Source: Paenisporosarcina antarctica (GTDB taxonomy: Bacteria; Bacillota; Bacilli; Bacillales_A; Planococcaceae). From it: a DNA stretch of 64,000 nucleotides. The stretch lies in assembly GCF_004367585.1 (NCBI RefSeq), contig NZ_CP038015.1, forward strand, positions 840,001 through 904,000, read 5' to 3'. The translations under genes and the position numbers were made by a program. The notes below the pieces were generated by a model that saw nothing but the letters and a program-made list of their open reading frames with translations, was not told the DNA's origin and did not search any database. Of the stretch, positions 9,350 through 17,229 are shown piece by piece. Numbering within the stretch: the stretch's first letter is position 1; the number at the start of each line of letters is the position of its first letter.

Positions 9350-10486
9350 ATGAATGTGAATCAGTTTCAACAAGAGCTAATTTTGTATGCACACTCGATT
9401 GGCATTGATAAAATCGGTTTTGCTTCCTCTGATCCTTTTCGTGAGCTAAAGAATCGATTAAAGAGACAACAAGATCTTGGTTATCAATCTGGCTTTGAAG
9501 AGAAGGATCTAGAAAAAAGAACAACACCTTCGCTTTTACTAAATGAAGCAGAGAGCATCATCGCTATAGCGATTGCTCATCCTTCTCGCATGGAAAACGC
9601 ACCACAAGGGAAGAAAGGTGAGCGAAGAGGGATTTTTGCGCGAGCTTCGTGGGGAATTGACTATCATACGGTGTTACGAGACCGTTTAGCTAAATTAGAG
9701 CAGTTTATTGCCAAGTATAACGTTGATGCCAAAACACGCTCTATGGTGGACACAGGGGAGTTATCTGACCGCGCTGTTGCAGAACGTGCAGGAATCGGAT
9801 GGAGTGCGAAAAACTGTGCAGTAATTACACCAGAATTTGGATCATACGTCTATTTAGGCGAAATCATTACGAACATTCCCTTTACACCAGATACACCGAT
9901 GGAAGATGAATGTGGAGAATGCCGACTGTGCTTAGATGTTTGTCCAACGGGGGCTTTAATTGAAGGCGGTCAGCTGAATGCTCAGCGATGTATTGCATTT
10001 CTGACACAGACAAAATCATTATTGCCAGATGAGTTTCGAACAAAGATAGGAAACCGTATATATGGATGCGATACGTGCCAAACTGTGTGTCCTAAAAATA
10101 AAGGAAAGTTCAATAAGCATCAACTCGAGTTCCAAGCCGATCCAGAAATTGCGAAACCTTTACTCATACCATTATTGAAAATGAGTAATAAAGAATTTAA
10201 AACAAAATTTGGACATGTGTCTGGATCCTGGCGAGGAAAGAAACCAATTCAACGCAATGCCATTTTAGCGCTTGCACATTTTAAAGAAGAAAGTGCGATT
10301 CCAAATTTAATTGACTTACTTGAAAATGATGTACGTCCAGTTATTCGTGGGACAGCTGCATGGGCAATCGGGAAAATTGGAACTGAAGAGGGACGCTTAG
10401 CACTAAATAAAGCATTACAAATAGAAATAGACGGTGAAGTGTTAAACGAAATTCATAAAGGGTTAGCATTCCTAACCGTAAATTAA
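9350..10486 (+). CDS. queG: Epoxyqueuosine reductase QueG
   Basis: A 378-residue cytoplasmic cobalamin- and iron-sulfur-dependent enzyme that performs the last step of queuosine synthesis, reducing epoxyqueuosine at wobble position 34 of tRNA. It carries two ferredoxin-type Cys clusters, C-G-E-C-R-L-C-L-D-V-C-P (about 188-199) and C-D-T-C-Q-T-V-C-P (about 244-252). The N-terminal QueG domain includes the R-S-M-V-D-T-G motif (about 128-134), and a C-terminal HEAT-like segment (about 305-375) is present, as in the long Bacillus form YhbA. Start ATG after a G-rich ribosome-binding site. It lies 12 bp upstream of trmL; both modify tRNA anticodon wobble bases, so they form a functional pair. Confidence 0.95.
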   Translation: MNVNQFQQELILYAHSIGIDKIGFASSDPFRELKNRLKRQQDLGYQSGFEEKDLEKRTTPSLLLNEAESIIAIAIAHPSRMENAPQGKKGERRGIFARASWGIDYHTVLRDRLAKLEQFIAKYNVDAKTRSMVDTGELSDRAVAERAGIGWSAKNCAVITPEFGSYVYLGEIITNIPFTPDTPMEDECGECRLCLDVCPTGALIEGGQLNAQRCIAFLTQTKSLLPDEFRTKIGNRIYGCDTCQTVCPKNKGKFNKHQLEFQADPEIAKPLLIPLLKMSNKEFKTKFGHVSGSWRGKKPIQRNAILALAHFKEESAIPNLIDLLENDVRPVIRGTAAWAIGKIGTEEGRLALNKALQIEIDGEVLNEIHKGLAFLTVN

Positions 10487-10498
10487 GGGAGTGAGACT

Positions 10499-10972
10499 AT
10501 GGCACTACACGTGGTACTTTATCAACCGTTAATCCCTGCCAATACAGGGAATATTGCTCGTACTTGTGCAGGAACAGATACAAAACTACATTTGATTCGT
10601 CCTCTTGGTTTTTCTACAGAAGATAAAATGTTAAAAAGGGCAGGTCTTGACTACTGGGAGCATGTTGATATTCATTATTATGACGAATTAGATGATTTAT
10701 TTGCTAAGTATCCAGAAGGGGAATTTTTCTTCATTACAAAGCACGGGTCGAAGCCTCATACAACGTTCAACTATGATGACCGAGAAAAAGATACCTTTTT
10801 CGTCTTCGGTAGAGAAACGTCTGGACTGCCTAGAGAATTAATTGATGCGAATCAAGACCGTTGCTTACGTTTACCAATGAACGATAATATTCGATCATTA
10901 AACTTATCAAATACCGCAGCAATTTTAATTTATGAAGCACTGCGTCAACAAAATTATCCTAATTTAAATTAA
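10499..10972 (+). CDS. trmL: tRNA (cytidine(34)-2'-O)-methyltransferase TrmL
   Basis: A 157-residue SPOUT-class methyltransferase that 2'-O-methylates the wobble base of tRNA-Leu (CmAA and cmnm5UmAA) using SAM. Motifs: N-T-G-N-I-A-R-T-C (about 16-24), F-V-F-G-R-E-T-S-G-L-P (about 99-109), and L-R-L-P-M-N-D-N-I-R-S-L-N-L-S-N (about 121-136), which builds the trefoil-knot SAM site. Length equals B. subtilis CspR/TrmL. Likely cotranscribed with queG (12-bp gap, GGGAGTGA before ATG) and followed by a terminator. A tRNA-Leu with CAA anticodon, a class of substrate, is encoded at 5418-5498. Confidence 0.95.
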   Translation: MALHVVLYQPLIPANTGNIARTCAGTDTKLHLIRPLGFSTEDKMLKRAGLDYWEHVDIHYYDELDDLFAKYPEGEFFFITKHGSKPHTTFNYDDREKDTFFVFGRETSGLPRELIDANQDRCLRLPMNDNIRSLNLSNTAAILIYEALRQQNYPNLN

Positions 10973-11008
10973 AAAATGGGATTGCTATAACTAGCAATCC
11001 CATTTTAC
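10973..11008. terminator. Bidirectional terminator between trmL and a small membrane ORF
   Basis: AAAATGGGATTGCT / AGCAATCCCATTTT with a 6-nt loop; T- and A-runs at the two ends serve both convergent genes. Confidence 0.9.
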
Positions 11009-11012
11009 ATGT

Positions 11013-11111
11013 TTATTTTTTTTCTGATGCACCTGGTTTGTCATCGTACCCTGCAGTTAAAATCGCAGCAAGGAATGCAACAGTAACACCAAGAATTAGT
11101 ATTAAGCTCAT
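11013..11111 (-). CDS. 32-residue single-span membrane protein
   Basis: A miniature ORF: ATG preceded by AAGGAGG 7 nt upstream. The protein starts M-S-L-I-L-I-L-G-V-T-V-A-F-L-A-A-I-L, a single membrane helix, and ends G-Y-D-D-K-P-G-A-S-E-K-K, a charged tail probably on the cytoplasmic side. I recall similar miniature proteins in Bacillaceae without known function, possibly subunits of larger membrane complexes, but I cannot name one. The strong ribosome-binding site, the clean hydrophobic/charged layout and the terminator immediately downstream argue that it is real. Confidence 0.7.
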   Translation of the reverse strand: MSLILILGVTVAFLAAILTAGYDDKPGASEKK

Positions 11112-11241
11112 AACGTTGCCTCCTTTTGAGAGAATTACAATATCATACCTAAGTATATCTTACTTCATTTCAAAAAGAAATATTCTCTACGTAAAAAATA
11201 TGGCGGAAATATAGCAAAGTTAAAGACCCGATTTCATAACT

Positions 11242-11282
11242 AAAAAAATGACTGAAGTCCAGGAGACTCCAGTCATTTTTTT
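11242..11282 (-). terminator. Terminator after the purine permease gene
   Basis: On the minus strand AAAAAATGACTG / CAGTCATTTTTT extends by a GAGTC/GACTT helix, ending in a T-run just after the permease stop codon. Confidence 0.88.
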
Positions 11283-12585
11283 AGTGTGGTAAGAATAGTA
11301 ATTGGTATAAGAAGAGAACAGCAAAAATATAGAGTAAAGGATGTACATTGCGTGCTTGTCCTTTAAAGATTTTGAGCAATGGATATAAAATGAAACCAAG
11401 CTCAATACCTGTTGCTATACTTGACGTTAGAGGCATTGCTAAAATAATAATGAACGCAGGGAATGCTTCATCAAACGAATCCCAATCAATATTTTTTACT
11501 GCACTAATCATTAGACTTCCAACAATAATCAGAGCAGGCGCGGTAATGGCAGCTACACTTGAAAGTGAAGAAACAAGTGGTCCAAAGAATGCTGCAATGA
11601 TAAATAATACTGCTACAGTAACAGATGTTAAACCTGTACGACCTCCAACTGCAACACCTGCAGAAGATTCGATGTAAGCTGAAGTAGGGCTCGTTCCGAA
11701 CATTGCTCCAACTGTTGTTGCAACTGAATCTGCTAGTAAAGCTTGTTTGGCACGAGGCATATGATTACCCTTCATTAATCCCGCTTGTTTTGCGACACCG
11801 ATCATTGTGCCGGTTGTATCGAATAACGTGACTAGCAGGAAGGAAACGACGATTCCAATCATGCCATATTCAAATACATCAATTAAAGCAATTCCAGGAT
11901 TCCAAACAATTATTCCTTCAGGTAATGAAGGTAATTGCATTGGATTTCCTTTAAACGTTAATTGGCCCGTGAAGAATGCAACTATACCTGTTGCAATCAT
12001 CCCGTAAAATAAAGCACCGTAGACATTCAAGACCATTAAGATAAGTGTCACTAGTAATCCAAACAACGCTAGTAAGACAGGTGCACTTGTTAAATCGCCA
12101 AGCTTGACTAAGTTTTGTGGATGCGCTTCAACTAGTCCAGATAAACGTAACCCGATAAAAGCGATGAATAATCCAATTCCGGCAGTGATACCACTCTTTA
12201 AATTTTCAGGAATGATTTCGATTAATTTCTTGCGTAACGGTGTTAACGATAAAATAATAAATAGTAGTCCGGCAATAAATACAGCTGAAAAGGCAGTTAC
12301 ATAATTAATTTCACCATTAGATGAAATGACTACAGTATAAGTAAAGAATGCGTTTAATCCCATACCCGGTGCGATAGCAATAGGGTAATTAGCGAATAAC
12401 CCCATCCATAATGTTCCTACTACAGCAGAAATAATTGTAGCTAAAAAGACTTGATCGAACGGTACTCCAGCATCTGCTAAGATAACGGGATTTACAATTA
12501 CGATATAGACCATCGTCAAGAATGTAGTCATACCTGCAAGGAATTCAGTTTTCACATTAGTATTGTGTTCTTTTAAGCGGAACAT
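11281..12585 (-). CDS. pbuO: NCS2-family guanine/hypoxanthine permease (PbuO-like)
   Basis: A 434-residue polytopic inner-membrane protein of the AzgA-like NCS2 branch, importing guanine or hypoxanthine by proton symport. Signature segments: A-P-G-M-G-L-N-A-F-F (about 73-82), F-D-T-T-G-T-M-I-G-V-A (about 257-267), and G-T-S-P-T-S-A-Y-I-E-S-S-A-G-V (about 296-310), which line the substrate site. The N-terminus (M-F-R-L-K-E-H-N-T) resembles B. subtilis PbuO/YtiP more than PbuG. No purine riboswitch is visible upstream; instead a sigma-A promoter with PurBox-like CGAAY motifs is present. ATG preceded by AAAGGAG. Monocistronic. Confidence 0.88.
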   Translation of the reverse strand: MFRLKEHNTNVKTEFLAGMTTFLTMVYIVIVNPVILADAGVPFDQVFLATIISAVVGTLWMGLFANYPIAIAPGMGLNAFFTYTVVISSNGEINYVTAFSAVFIAGLLFIILSLTPLRKKLIEIIPENLKSGITAGIGLFIAFIGLRLSGLVEAHPQNLVKLGDLTSAPVLLALFGLLVTLILMVLNVYGALFYGMIATGIVAFFTGQLTFKGNPMQLPSLPEGIIVWNPGIALIDVFEYGMIGIVVSFLLVTLFDTTGTMIGVAKQAGLMKGNHMPRAKQALLADSVATTVGAMFGTSPTSAYIESSAGVAVGGRTGLTSVTVAVLFIIAAFFGPLVSSLSSVAAITAPALIIVGSLMISAVKNIDWDSFDEAFPAFIIILAMPLTSSIATGIELGFILYPLLKIFKGQARNVHPLLYIFAVLFLYQLLFLPH

Positions 12586-12631
12586 AGTGTGTCTCCTTTC
12601 AAAAAGACGAACGAAATAACCAACATTTCAT

Positions 12632-12660
12632 ATAATATTCGTTTTTAGAGAGAAGTGCAA
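12632..12660 (-). promoter_or_regulatory. sigma-A promoter of the purine permease
   Basis: On the minus strand TTGCAC (12660-12655), exactly 17 bp, then TATTAT (12637-12632). PurBox-like motifs AAAAACGAATATT (minus, 12646-12634) and AAGACGAACGAA (plus, about 12604-12615) face each other around it, so PurR control is possible. Confidence 0.7.
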
Positions 12661-12747
12661 TAGTTTTAAGCGAAAAAATCTTCTTACTCGTAAAATTCAC
12701 ATTCAATTTGTACAATAGAAGAACAAAGGATGGAAAGGATGAAGAAT

Positions 12748-13584
12748 ATGACACTTACTTTACAATCTACAAGAACATTACATAATGGCATTGAGATGCC
12801 ACGTCTAGGGTTGGGCGTATATAAAATGACGAACCCAGAAGAATCCGTTGAAGCAATGACTAGTGCGCTTCAAATCGGTTATCGTGCAATCGATACTGCC
12901 TCCTTATATGGGAATGAAAAAGAAGTTGGAGAATCTGTCCGCACTTCAGGTATCAAACGAGAAGATGTCTTTGTCACTACAAAAGTATGGAATTCTGATC
13001 AAGGATACGATCAAACGTTACGAGCTTTTGAAAAATCGCTTGAGCTTCTAGGATTTGATTATTTAGATTTATATTTAACGCATTGGCCTGTTAAAGAGAC
13101 ATTTATGGAAACATACAGAGCAATTGAACGTTTGTATGATGAAAAACTTATTCGGGCTACGGGTGTTTCAAATCATCATCAACAGCATTTAGAAGAAATC
13201 TTAGCAAAAGCAAATGTAAAGCCAATGGTGAATCAAATAGAATTAAATCCACGTCTTACACAGTACGACCTGAGAACTTTCTGTGGTGACAACCAAATCG
13301 CTGTAACTTCTTGGTCGCCATTAGCACGTGGGGGATTATTAAATGAGCCTTCACTCGTTCGTATTGGCAATAAATACGGCAAGTCACCAGCCCAAATAAT
13401 TATTCGTTGGCATCTACAACACGATTTAACTGTCATCCCAAAGTCGGTAACACCAGCACGAATTGCAGAAAATGCGGATGTATTTGACTTTAAATTGTCC
13501 TTCGAAGACATGAAAAATATTGATTCCTTGAATTTAGATGAGCGAACCGGTGCTAATCCAGATAACTTTAGCTTTAACTTTTAA
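12748..13584 (+). CDS. Aldo/keto reductase (YvgN/YtbE type)
   Basis: A 278-residue NADPH-dependent TIM-barrel oxidoreductase that reduces aldehydes and methylglyoxal-like carbonyls. The catalytic tetrad is visible: Asp and Tyr in A-I-D-T-A-S-L-Y-G-N-E (about 44-54), Lys in T-T-K-V-W (about 76-80), His in L-T-H-W-P (about 109-113). The cofactor loop is V-I-P-K-S-V-T (about 230-236), and the sequence reads like B. subtilis YvgN throughout. ATG 12748 is preferred because AAAGGATG lies 8 nt upstream; in-frame ATGs at 12730 and 12739 have poorer sites. Divergent from the permease and followed by a terminator. Confidence 0.92.
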   Translation: MTLTLQSTRTLHNGIEMPRLGLGVYKMTNPEESVEAMTSALQIGYRAIDTASLYGNEKEVGESVRTSGIKREDVFVTTKVWNSDQGYDQTLRAFEKSLELLGFDYLDLYLTHWPVKETFMETYRAIERLYDEKLIRATGVSNHHQQHLEEILAKANVKPMVNQIELNPRLTQYDLRTFCGDNQIAVTSWSPLARGGLLNEPSLVRIGNKYGKSPAQIIIRWHLQHDLTVIPKSVTPARIAENADVFDFKLSFEDMKNIDSLNLDERTGANPDNFSFNF

Positions 13585-13586
13585 CC

Positions 13587-13634
13587 AAAAAAGAGATTCC
13601 TTTAGTCAAGATTGACTAAGGAATCTCTTTTTTA
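13587..13634. terminator. Bidirectional terminator
   Basis: AAAAAAGAGATTCCTTTAGTC / GACTAAGGAATCTC then six T; shared by the convergent reductase and pseudouridine synthase genes. Confidence 0.92.
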
Positions 13635-13650
13635 TTTAAGTAATAGATCT

Positions 13651-14496
13651 TTATTTGTAATCTTCTACCACAATCATTTCTTTCGTAATCGGATGAACAA
13701 ATTGCAATTTCTTGGCTTGAAGGGAATAGTTGTCTGCTCTCGTTCTCGATCCGTACATTCTGTCACCAGTAATTGGATGACCTATTGAGCTAAAGTGAAC
13801 CCGAATTTGATGTGTACGTCCAGTTTCTAAAATTACATTTACTTTAGTGAAGTTGGAATCTTGTCCCACCACTTCAAAATGAGTAATTGCTGTTTGCCCA
13901 GATGGAGATACAGCGCGTCGTGCAGAATCATGACGGTCTGTGCCAATTGAAGTTCGAATAGATCCGCTTTTTTGTGTCATATAGCCGTCTACAATCGCTT
14001 CATAGGTGCGAATAATTTTTTTCTCTTCAAGCATACGATCTAGCATGGACTTGATTAGTGGATGTTTCGCAATTAATACTAATCCTTTCGTTCCTTGATC
14101 GAGACGGTGGACGTGTTCTGCATATACGCCACCTTGTTTATTTACATAGGCCATGACATGATTCATACATGTACCAGTTTGTCCTGGTTCGTTTGGATGT
14201 GTTAACATATCTGCAGGTTTTGAAACTACGAGTACATGAGCATCTTCAAACAAGATAGGAACTTCGCTATTTTTCGTAGCGACATAAGAGGATGGCTCAA
14301 CGTTCACATGAAAAGTAAGTTTTGTGTCAACTGGATAATGGTGTTGCCAAACAACAGGTTCACCATTTTCATTCACAATACTTTTAGCCATGCGCATTTC
14401 ATGCATAATTTTTTTCCCAATTTGAAAATTGTCACGGAGAAGTTGTTCAATCGTAATATTATCTTGTTGCAATGTATAATGAAAAGTTGTAATCAT
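13651..14496 (-). CDS. RluA-family pseudouridine synthase (YhcT-like)
   Basis: A 281-residue RNA pseudouridine synthase. The catalytic motif H-R-L-D-Q-G-T-K-G-L (about 130-139) carries the essential Asp. G-R-T-H-Q-I-R-V-H-F (about 226-235) is the second conserved block, and H-P-I-T-G-D-R-M-Y-G (about 239-248) the third. Residues 1-60 form a divergent S4-like or N-terminal extension. Such enzymes modify uridines in 23S rRNA or tRNA; the substrate cannot be read from sequence. Position near yhcX supports orthology with B. subtilis YhcT. ATG preceded by AGGAGGAATATAA. It ends at the shared terminator. Confidence 0.88.
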   Translation of the reverse strand: MITTFHYTLQQDNITIEQLLRDNFQIGKKIMHEMRMAKSIVNENGEPVVWQHHYPVDTKLTFHVNVEPSSYVATKNSEVPILFEDAHVLVVSKPADMLTHPNEPGQTGTCMNHVMAYVNKQGGVYAEHVHRLDQGTKGLVLIAKHPLIKSMLDRMLEEKKIIRTYEAIVDGYMTQKSGSIRTSIGTDRHDSARRAVSPSGQTAITHFEVVGQDSNFTKVNVILETGRTHQIRVHFSSIGHPITGDRMYGSRTRADNYSLQAKKLQFVHPITKEMIVVEDYK

Positions 14497-14510
14497 TTAT
14501 ATTCCTCCTA

Positions 14511-14540
14511 AAAATAGACCATGTACGATGACATGGTCTA
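14511..14540 (-). terminator. Terminator after the thioredoxin-like gene
   Basis: On the minus strand TAGACCATGT / ACATGGTCTA with loop CATCGT followed by TTTTT, just downstream of the thioredoxin stop codon. Confidence 0.88.
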
Positions 14541-14549
14541 CGTTATCTT

Positions 14550-15020
14550 CTATTTTAATACAACATCGTTGAAAAATGTTTTAATATTTTCTTCAGGTTG
14601 ATTTCCAACCATGCGTGAAACTTCTTTGCCATCTTCAAAGTATATCATGGTTGGTGTTGCCTCAATCTTATAATCATTCCACCCCTGATCAAATTCTAAG
14701 ACATTGTATTGGAAGATATCAACGTCCATATCTGCTACTACTGGCATTAACACAGGAGTCATAGCTTTACAATGTACACAAGTAGGGCTAAAGAAGTAAG
14801 CTGTTACAGGCTCTCCACTTTCTACTTTTGCTTGCAAGTCATCAGGTAGAATGATGTTTTGATAGTTTTCATCGTCTAATTGATCAATAGTTTCTTGTTC
14901 CAAATCGTTCGTGCCGTATGGATTGTCCGCTAATTTATTGTTATTGGACATATTATTCAGGACAATAATCAATGCGAAAACTGCTACAATGATACCACCG
15001 ATAATTAATAATTTTTTCAT
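14550..15020 (-). CDS. Membrane-anchored thioredoxin-fold protein
   Basis: A 156-residue protein with an N-terminal membrane anchor (about residues 4-22) and an extracytoplasmic thioredoxin domain. Active site T-C-V-H-C-K (about 80-85) has a C-x-x-C dithiol; the cis-Pro loop is E-A-T-P-T-M (about 119-124). It probably exchanges disulfides with BdbC, encoded immediately upstream, in the oxidative folding of exported proteins. The C-x-x-C residues and membrane anchor recall BdbA. Its ribosome-binding site (GGAGGAAAAG) lies in the last codons of bdbC and only one base separates stop and start, so translation is coupled. Followed by a terminator. Confidence 0.88.
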   Translation of the reverse strand: MKKLLIIGGIIVAVFALIIVLNNMSNNNKLADNPYGTNDLEQETIDQLDDENYQNIILPDDLQAKVESGEPVTAYFFSPTCVHCKAMTPVLMPVVADMDVDIFQYNVLEFDQGWNDYKIEATPTMIYFEDGKEVSRMVGNQPEENIKTFFNDVVLK

Positions 15021-15021
15021 T

Positions 15022-15447
15022 TTACTTTTCCTCCTTTGAAGCTTTTAATAACATGAAGCTTGTAACAGTAATTAGAACAAATGCAGTTAGTGCTAAAAAC
15101 GGGATGGTAATGAAGCCGAAGATGTTAATGTATTCACCTGTGCATGACACTCGCCCACAGGCAGGTGCATTTTCAGACAAAAAGCTTACTTTTTGTAAAC
15201 CATAATGATACAAAGAAATTGCAGCACCAATAATGGAAAAAATTGCGGTTGTTACGGCAATTTTAGCATTTTTCTGGACAAAGGCAATTCCTATAATAAG
15301 AACCAACGGATACATAAAGATTCGTTGTATCCAGCATAGCTGGCATGGTTCGTAGCCCCTTACTTCTGAAAAGAATAGGGAACCTATTGTGGCTGTTAAT
15401 GAAACGACCCACATAACTAATAATATGTTTTCTGATTTTTTAGACAT
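15022..15447 (-). CDS. bdbC: Thiol-disulfide oxidoreductase BdbC (DsbB family)
   Basis: A 141-residue four-helix membrane protein that reoxidises the extracytoplasmic thiol oxidase and passes electrons to quinone. Cys pair one is E-P-C-Q-L-C-W-I-Q-R (about 34-43), C-x-x-C as in DsbB; pair two is A-P-A-C-G-R-V-S-C (about 95-103). Membrane helices fall at about 9-27, 45-60, 67-83 and 114-135. The ATG at 15447 is chosen over an upstream in-frame codon because AGGAGATT lies 7 nt before it and the length then equals the family's (about 140). First gene of an operon with the thioredoxin-like partner. Confidence 0.92.
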   Translation of the reverse strand: MSKKSENILLVMWVVSLTATIGSLFFSEVRGYEPCQLCWIQRIFMYPLVLIIGIAFVQKNAKIAVTTAIFSIIGAAISLYHYGLQKVSFLSENAPACGRVSCTGEYINIFGFITIPFLALTAFVLITVTSFMLLKASKEEK

Positions 15448-15580
15448 GTTCCAATCTCCTCTTGTGAGGGTAAACTCATAGTAAAGTATAATTCTTAGCA
15501 TCCTACAAGTAAAATATTTTCAACGGAGTCGAAAGTCTTATATAATGAAATAGATAGCTTTTAGAAGGAGAGAATACCAT

Positions 15581-17125
15581 ATGTCCGAGGAATTCGATTT
15601 ATCACAATTTGAAGTAAGCATGGTAATTAGACAAACGACGATAGAAGATATAGAGCCTATGTTAGCAATGCAAAGACTTTGTTTCCCAGGAATGGATCCA
15701 TGGAAAGTAGAACAATTGCGCAGTCACTTAAGTATTTTCCCAGAAGGTCAGCTTGTTGCAGAACTGGATGGTATTATTATAGGTTCTTGTTCAAGTTTAA
15801 TCATAAATTTTGATGAATACGACGATCGTCATTCTTGGTCAGATGTAACGGATGATGGTTATATAACGAATCACAATCCAGAAGGATACAATATGTACGG
15901 TATCGAAGTAATGGTGCATCCAGAATACCGACGAATGAAAGTCGGTCAACGTTTGTATGAGGCACGTAAAGAAATAGCACGTCAGTTTAATTTGAAATCT
16001 ATCATTATTGGTGGACGTATTCCAAATTATCACAAACACTCTAAAGAGATGTTGCCACGTGAGTATGTAGACGCAGTATCAAGACATAAAATTTATGATC
16101 CCGTGTTAACATTCCAAATTATGAATGGCTTTACGCTGATGCGTATTAACCCTAACTATCTACCTGATGATACTGCCTCAGGCAAATACGCTACCCTAAT
16201 GGAATGGAATAACGTCGACTATAAACCGATGTCCAAACGTCACTTTAAAACGAGTTATCCCGTTCGGATTTGTGTTGTTCAATACATGATGCGTGCAATT
16301 GAATCGTTTGATGATTTAGCAAATCAATGTGAGTATTTCGTTGACGTAGCTTCCGATGCCCATTCTGACTTTGTGGTGTTCCCGGAGATTTTCACTACTC
16401 AACTGATGTCATTCTTGAATGAGCCATCTCCGAGTCGCGCCATTCGACGTTTGACTGAATACACACCTCAATACATTGAGCTCTTTACCGATTTAGCTGT
16501 TCGCTATAACGTTAATATTATTGGTGGATCCCATTTTGTAAAAGAAGAAAATGATGAGATTTACAATATTGCCTACTTATTCCGCCGTGACGGTTCGATA
16601 GAGAAACAATATAAAATGCACATCACTCCAAATGAACGCAAGTGGTGGGGCATTAGTGCAGGGGATTCAGTACGTGTCTTTGATACAGATTGCGGAAAAA
16701 TTGCCATCCAAATTTGTTACGATATAGAGTTCCCTGAAGTTGCACGTATTGCTACTGATATGGGTGCAAATATTATTTTCGTTCCTTTCTGTACAGAAGA
16801 TCGACAAGGATTCTTGCGAGTGAAATATTGTGCACAAGCTCGTGCTGTTGAAAATCAAATTTATACGGTTATTTCAGGAACAGTTGGAAACTTGCCACAA
16901 ACTGAAAATATGGACATTCAATATGCACAGTCTGGTATTTATGCACCTTCTGACTTTGAATTTGCGCGTGATGGCATTGTTGGTGAAACGAGCCTTAACT
17001 TAGAAATGGTGTTAATAGGAGATGTAGATTTAGAAATCTTACGTCGTCAACGACAAGACGGTACAGTAAAACAGTTGAAAGACCGTCGTCACGATATATA
17101 TCGAATCGAATATAAAAAAGGATGA
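15581..17125 (+). CDS. yhcX: Fused GNAT acetyltransferase / carbon-nitrogen hydrolase (YhcX)
   Basis: A 514-residue two-domain protein. Residues about 13-200 form a GNAT acetyltransferase, with an acetyl-CoA loop near V-H-P-E-Y-R-R-M-K-V-G-Q-R (about 112-124). About 225-495 is a nitrilase-superfamily amidase with the Glu-Lys-Cys triad visible: Glu in V-F-P-E-I-F, Lys in Y-K-M-H-I-T-P-N-E, Cys in I-Q-I-C-Y-D-I-E-F-P-E. Length matches B. subtilis YhcX (513). Physiological substrate is unknown; an amidase coupled to acyl transfer is plausible. ATG with AGAAGGAGAG upstream. Transcribed alone or with pgcA, 104 bp downstream. Confidence 0.94.
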   Translation: MSEEFDLSQFEVSMVIRQTTIEDIEPMLAMQRLCFPGMDPWKVEQLRSHLSIFPEGQLVAELDGIIIGSCSSLIINFDEYDDRHSWSDVTDDGYITNHNPEGYNMYGIEVMVHPEYRRMKVGQRLYEARKEIARQFNLKSIIIGGRIPNYHKHSKEMLPREYVDAVSRHKIYDPVLTFQIMNGFTLMRINPNYLPDDTASGKYATLMEWNNVDYKPMSKRHFKTSYPVRICVVQYMMRAIESFDDLANQCEYFVDVASDAHSDFVVFPEIFTTQLMSFLNEPSPSRAIRRLTEYTPQYIELFTDLAVRYNVNIIGGSHFVKEENDEIYNIAYLFRRDGSIEKQYKMHITPNERKWWGISAGDSVRVFDTDCGKIAIQICYDIEFPEVARIATDMGANIIFVPFCTEDRQGFLRVKYCAQARAVENQIYTVISGTVGNLPQTENMDIQYAQSGIYAPSDFEFARDGIVGETSLNLEMVLIGDVDLEILRRQRQDGTVKQLKDRRHDIYRIEYKKG

Positions 17126-17229
17126 GAAGTGTGCTTCATTTCTATAATGTCTAGCTACAAGCGCGAATTGGTGCATTAAGCTTTTCTAAGTGGGAGTGCC
17201 ATTCCATCTTTTCAATTGGAGGAACAGAT

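Noticed and set aside
12586..12730. Possible purine riboswitch before the permease
   Set aside because: The conserved loop bases and three-way junction pairing are absent; a plain promoter is present instead.
17140..17205. TGTCTAGCTACAAGCGC stretch between yhcX and pgcA, reminiscent of dispersed Bacillus intergenic repeats
   Set aside because: Only one partial copy in the window and no paired structure, so I cannot support a repeat call.
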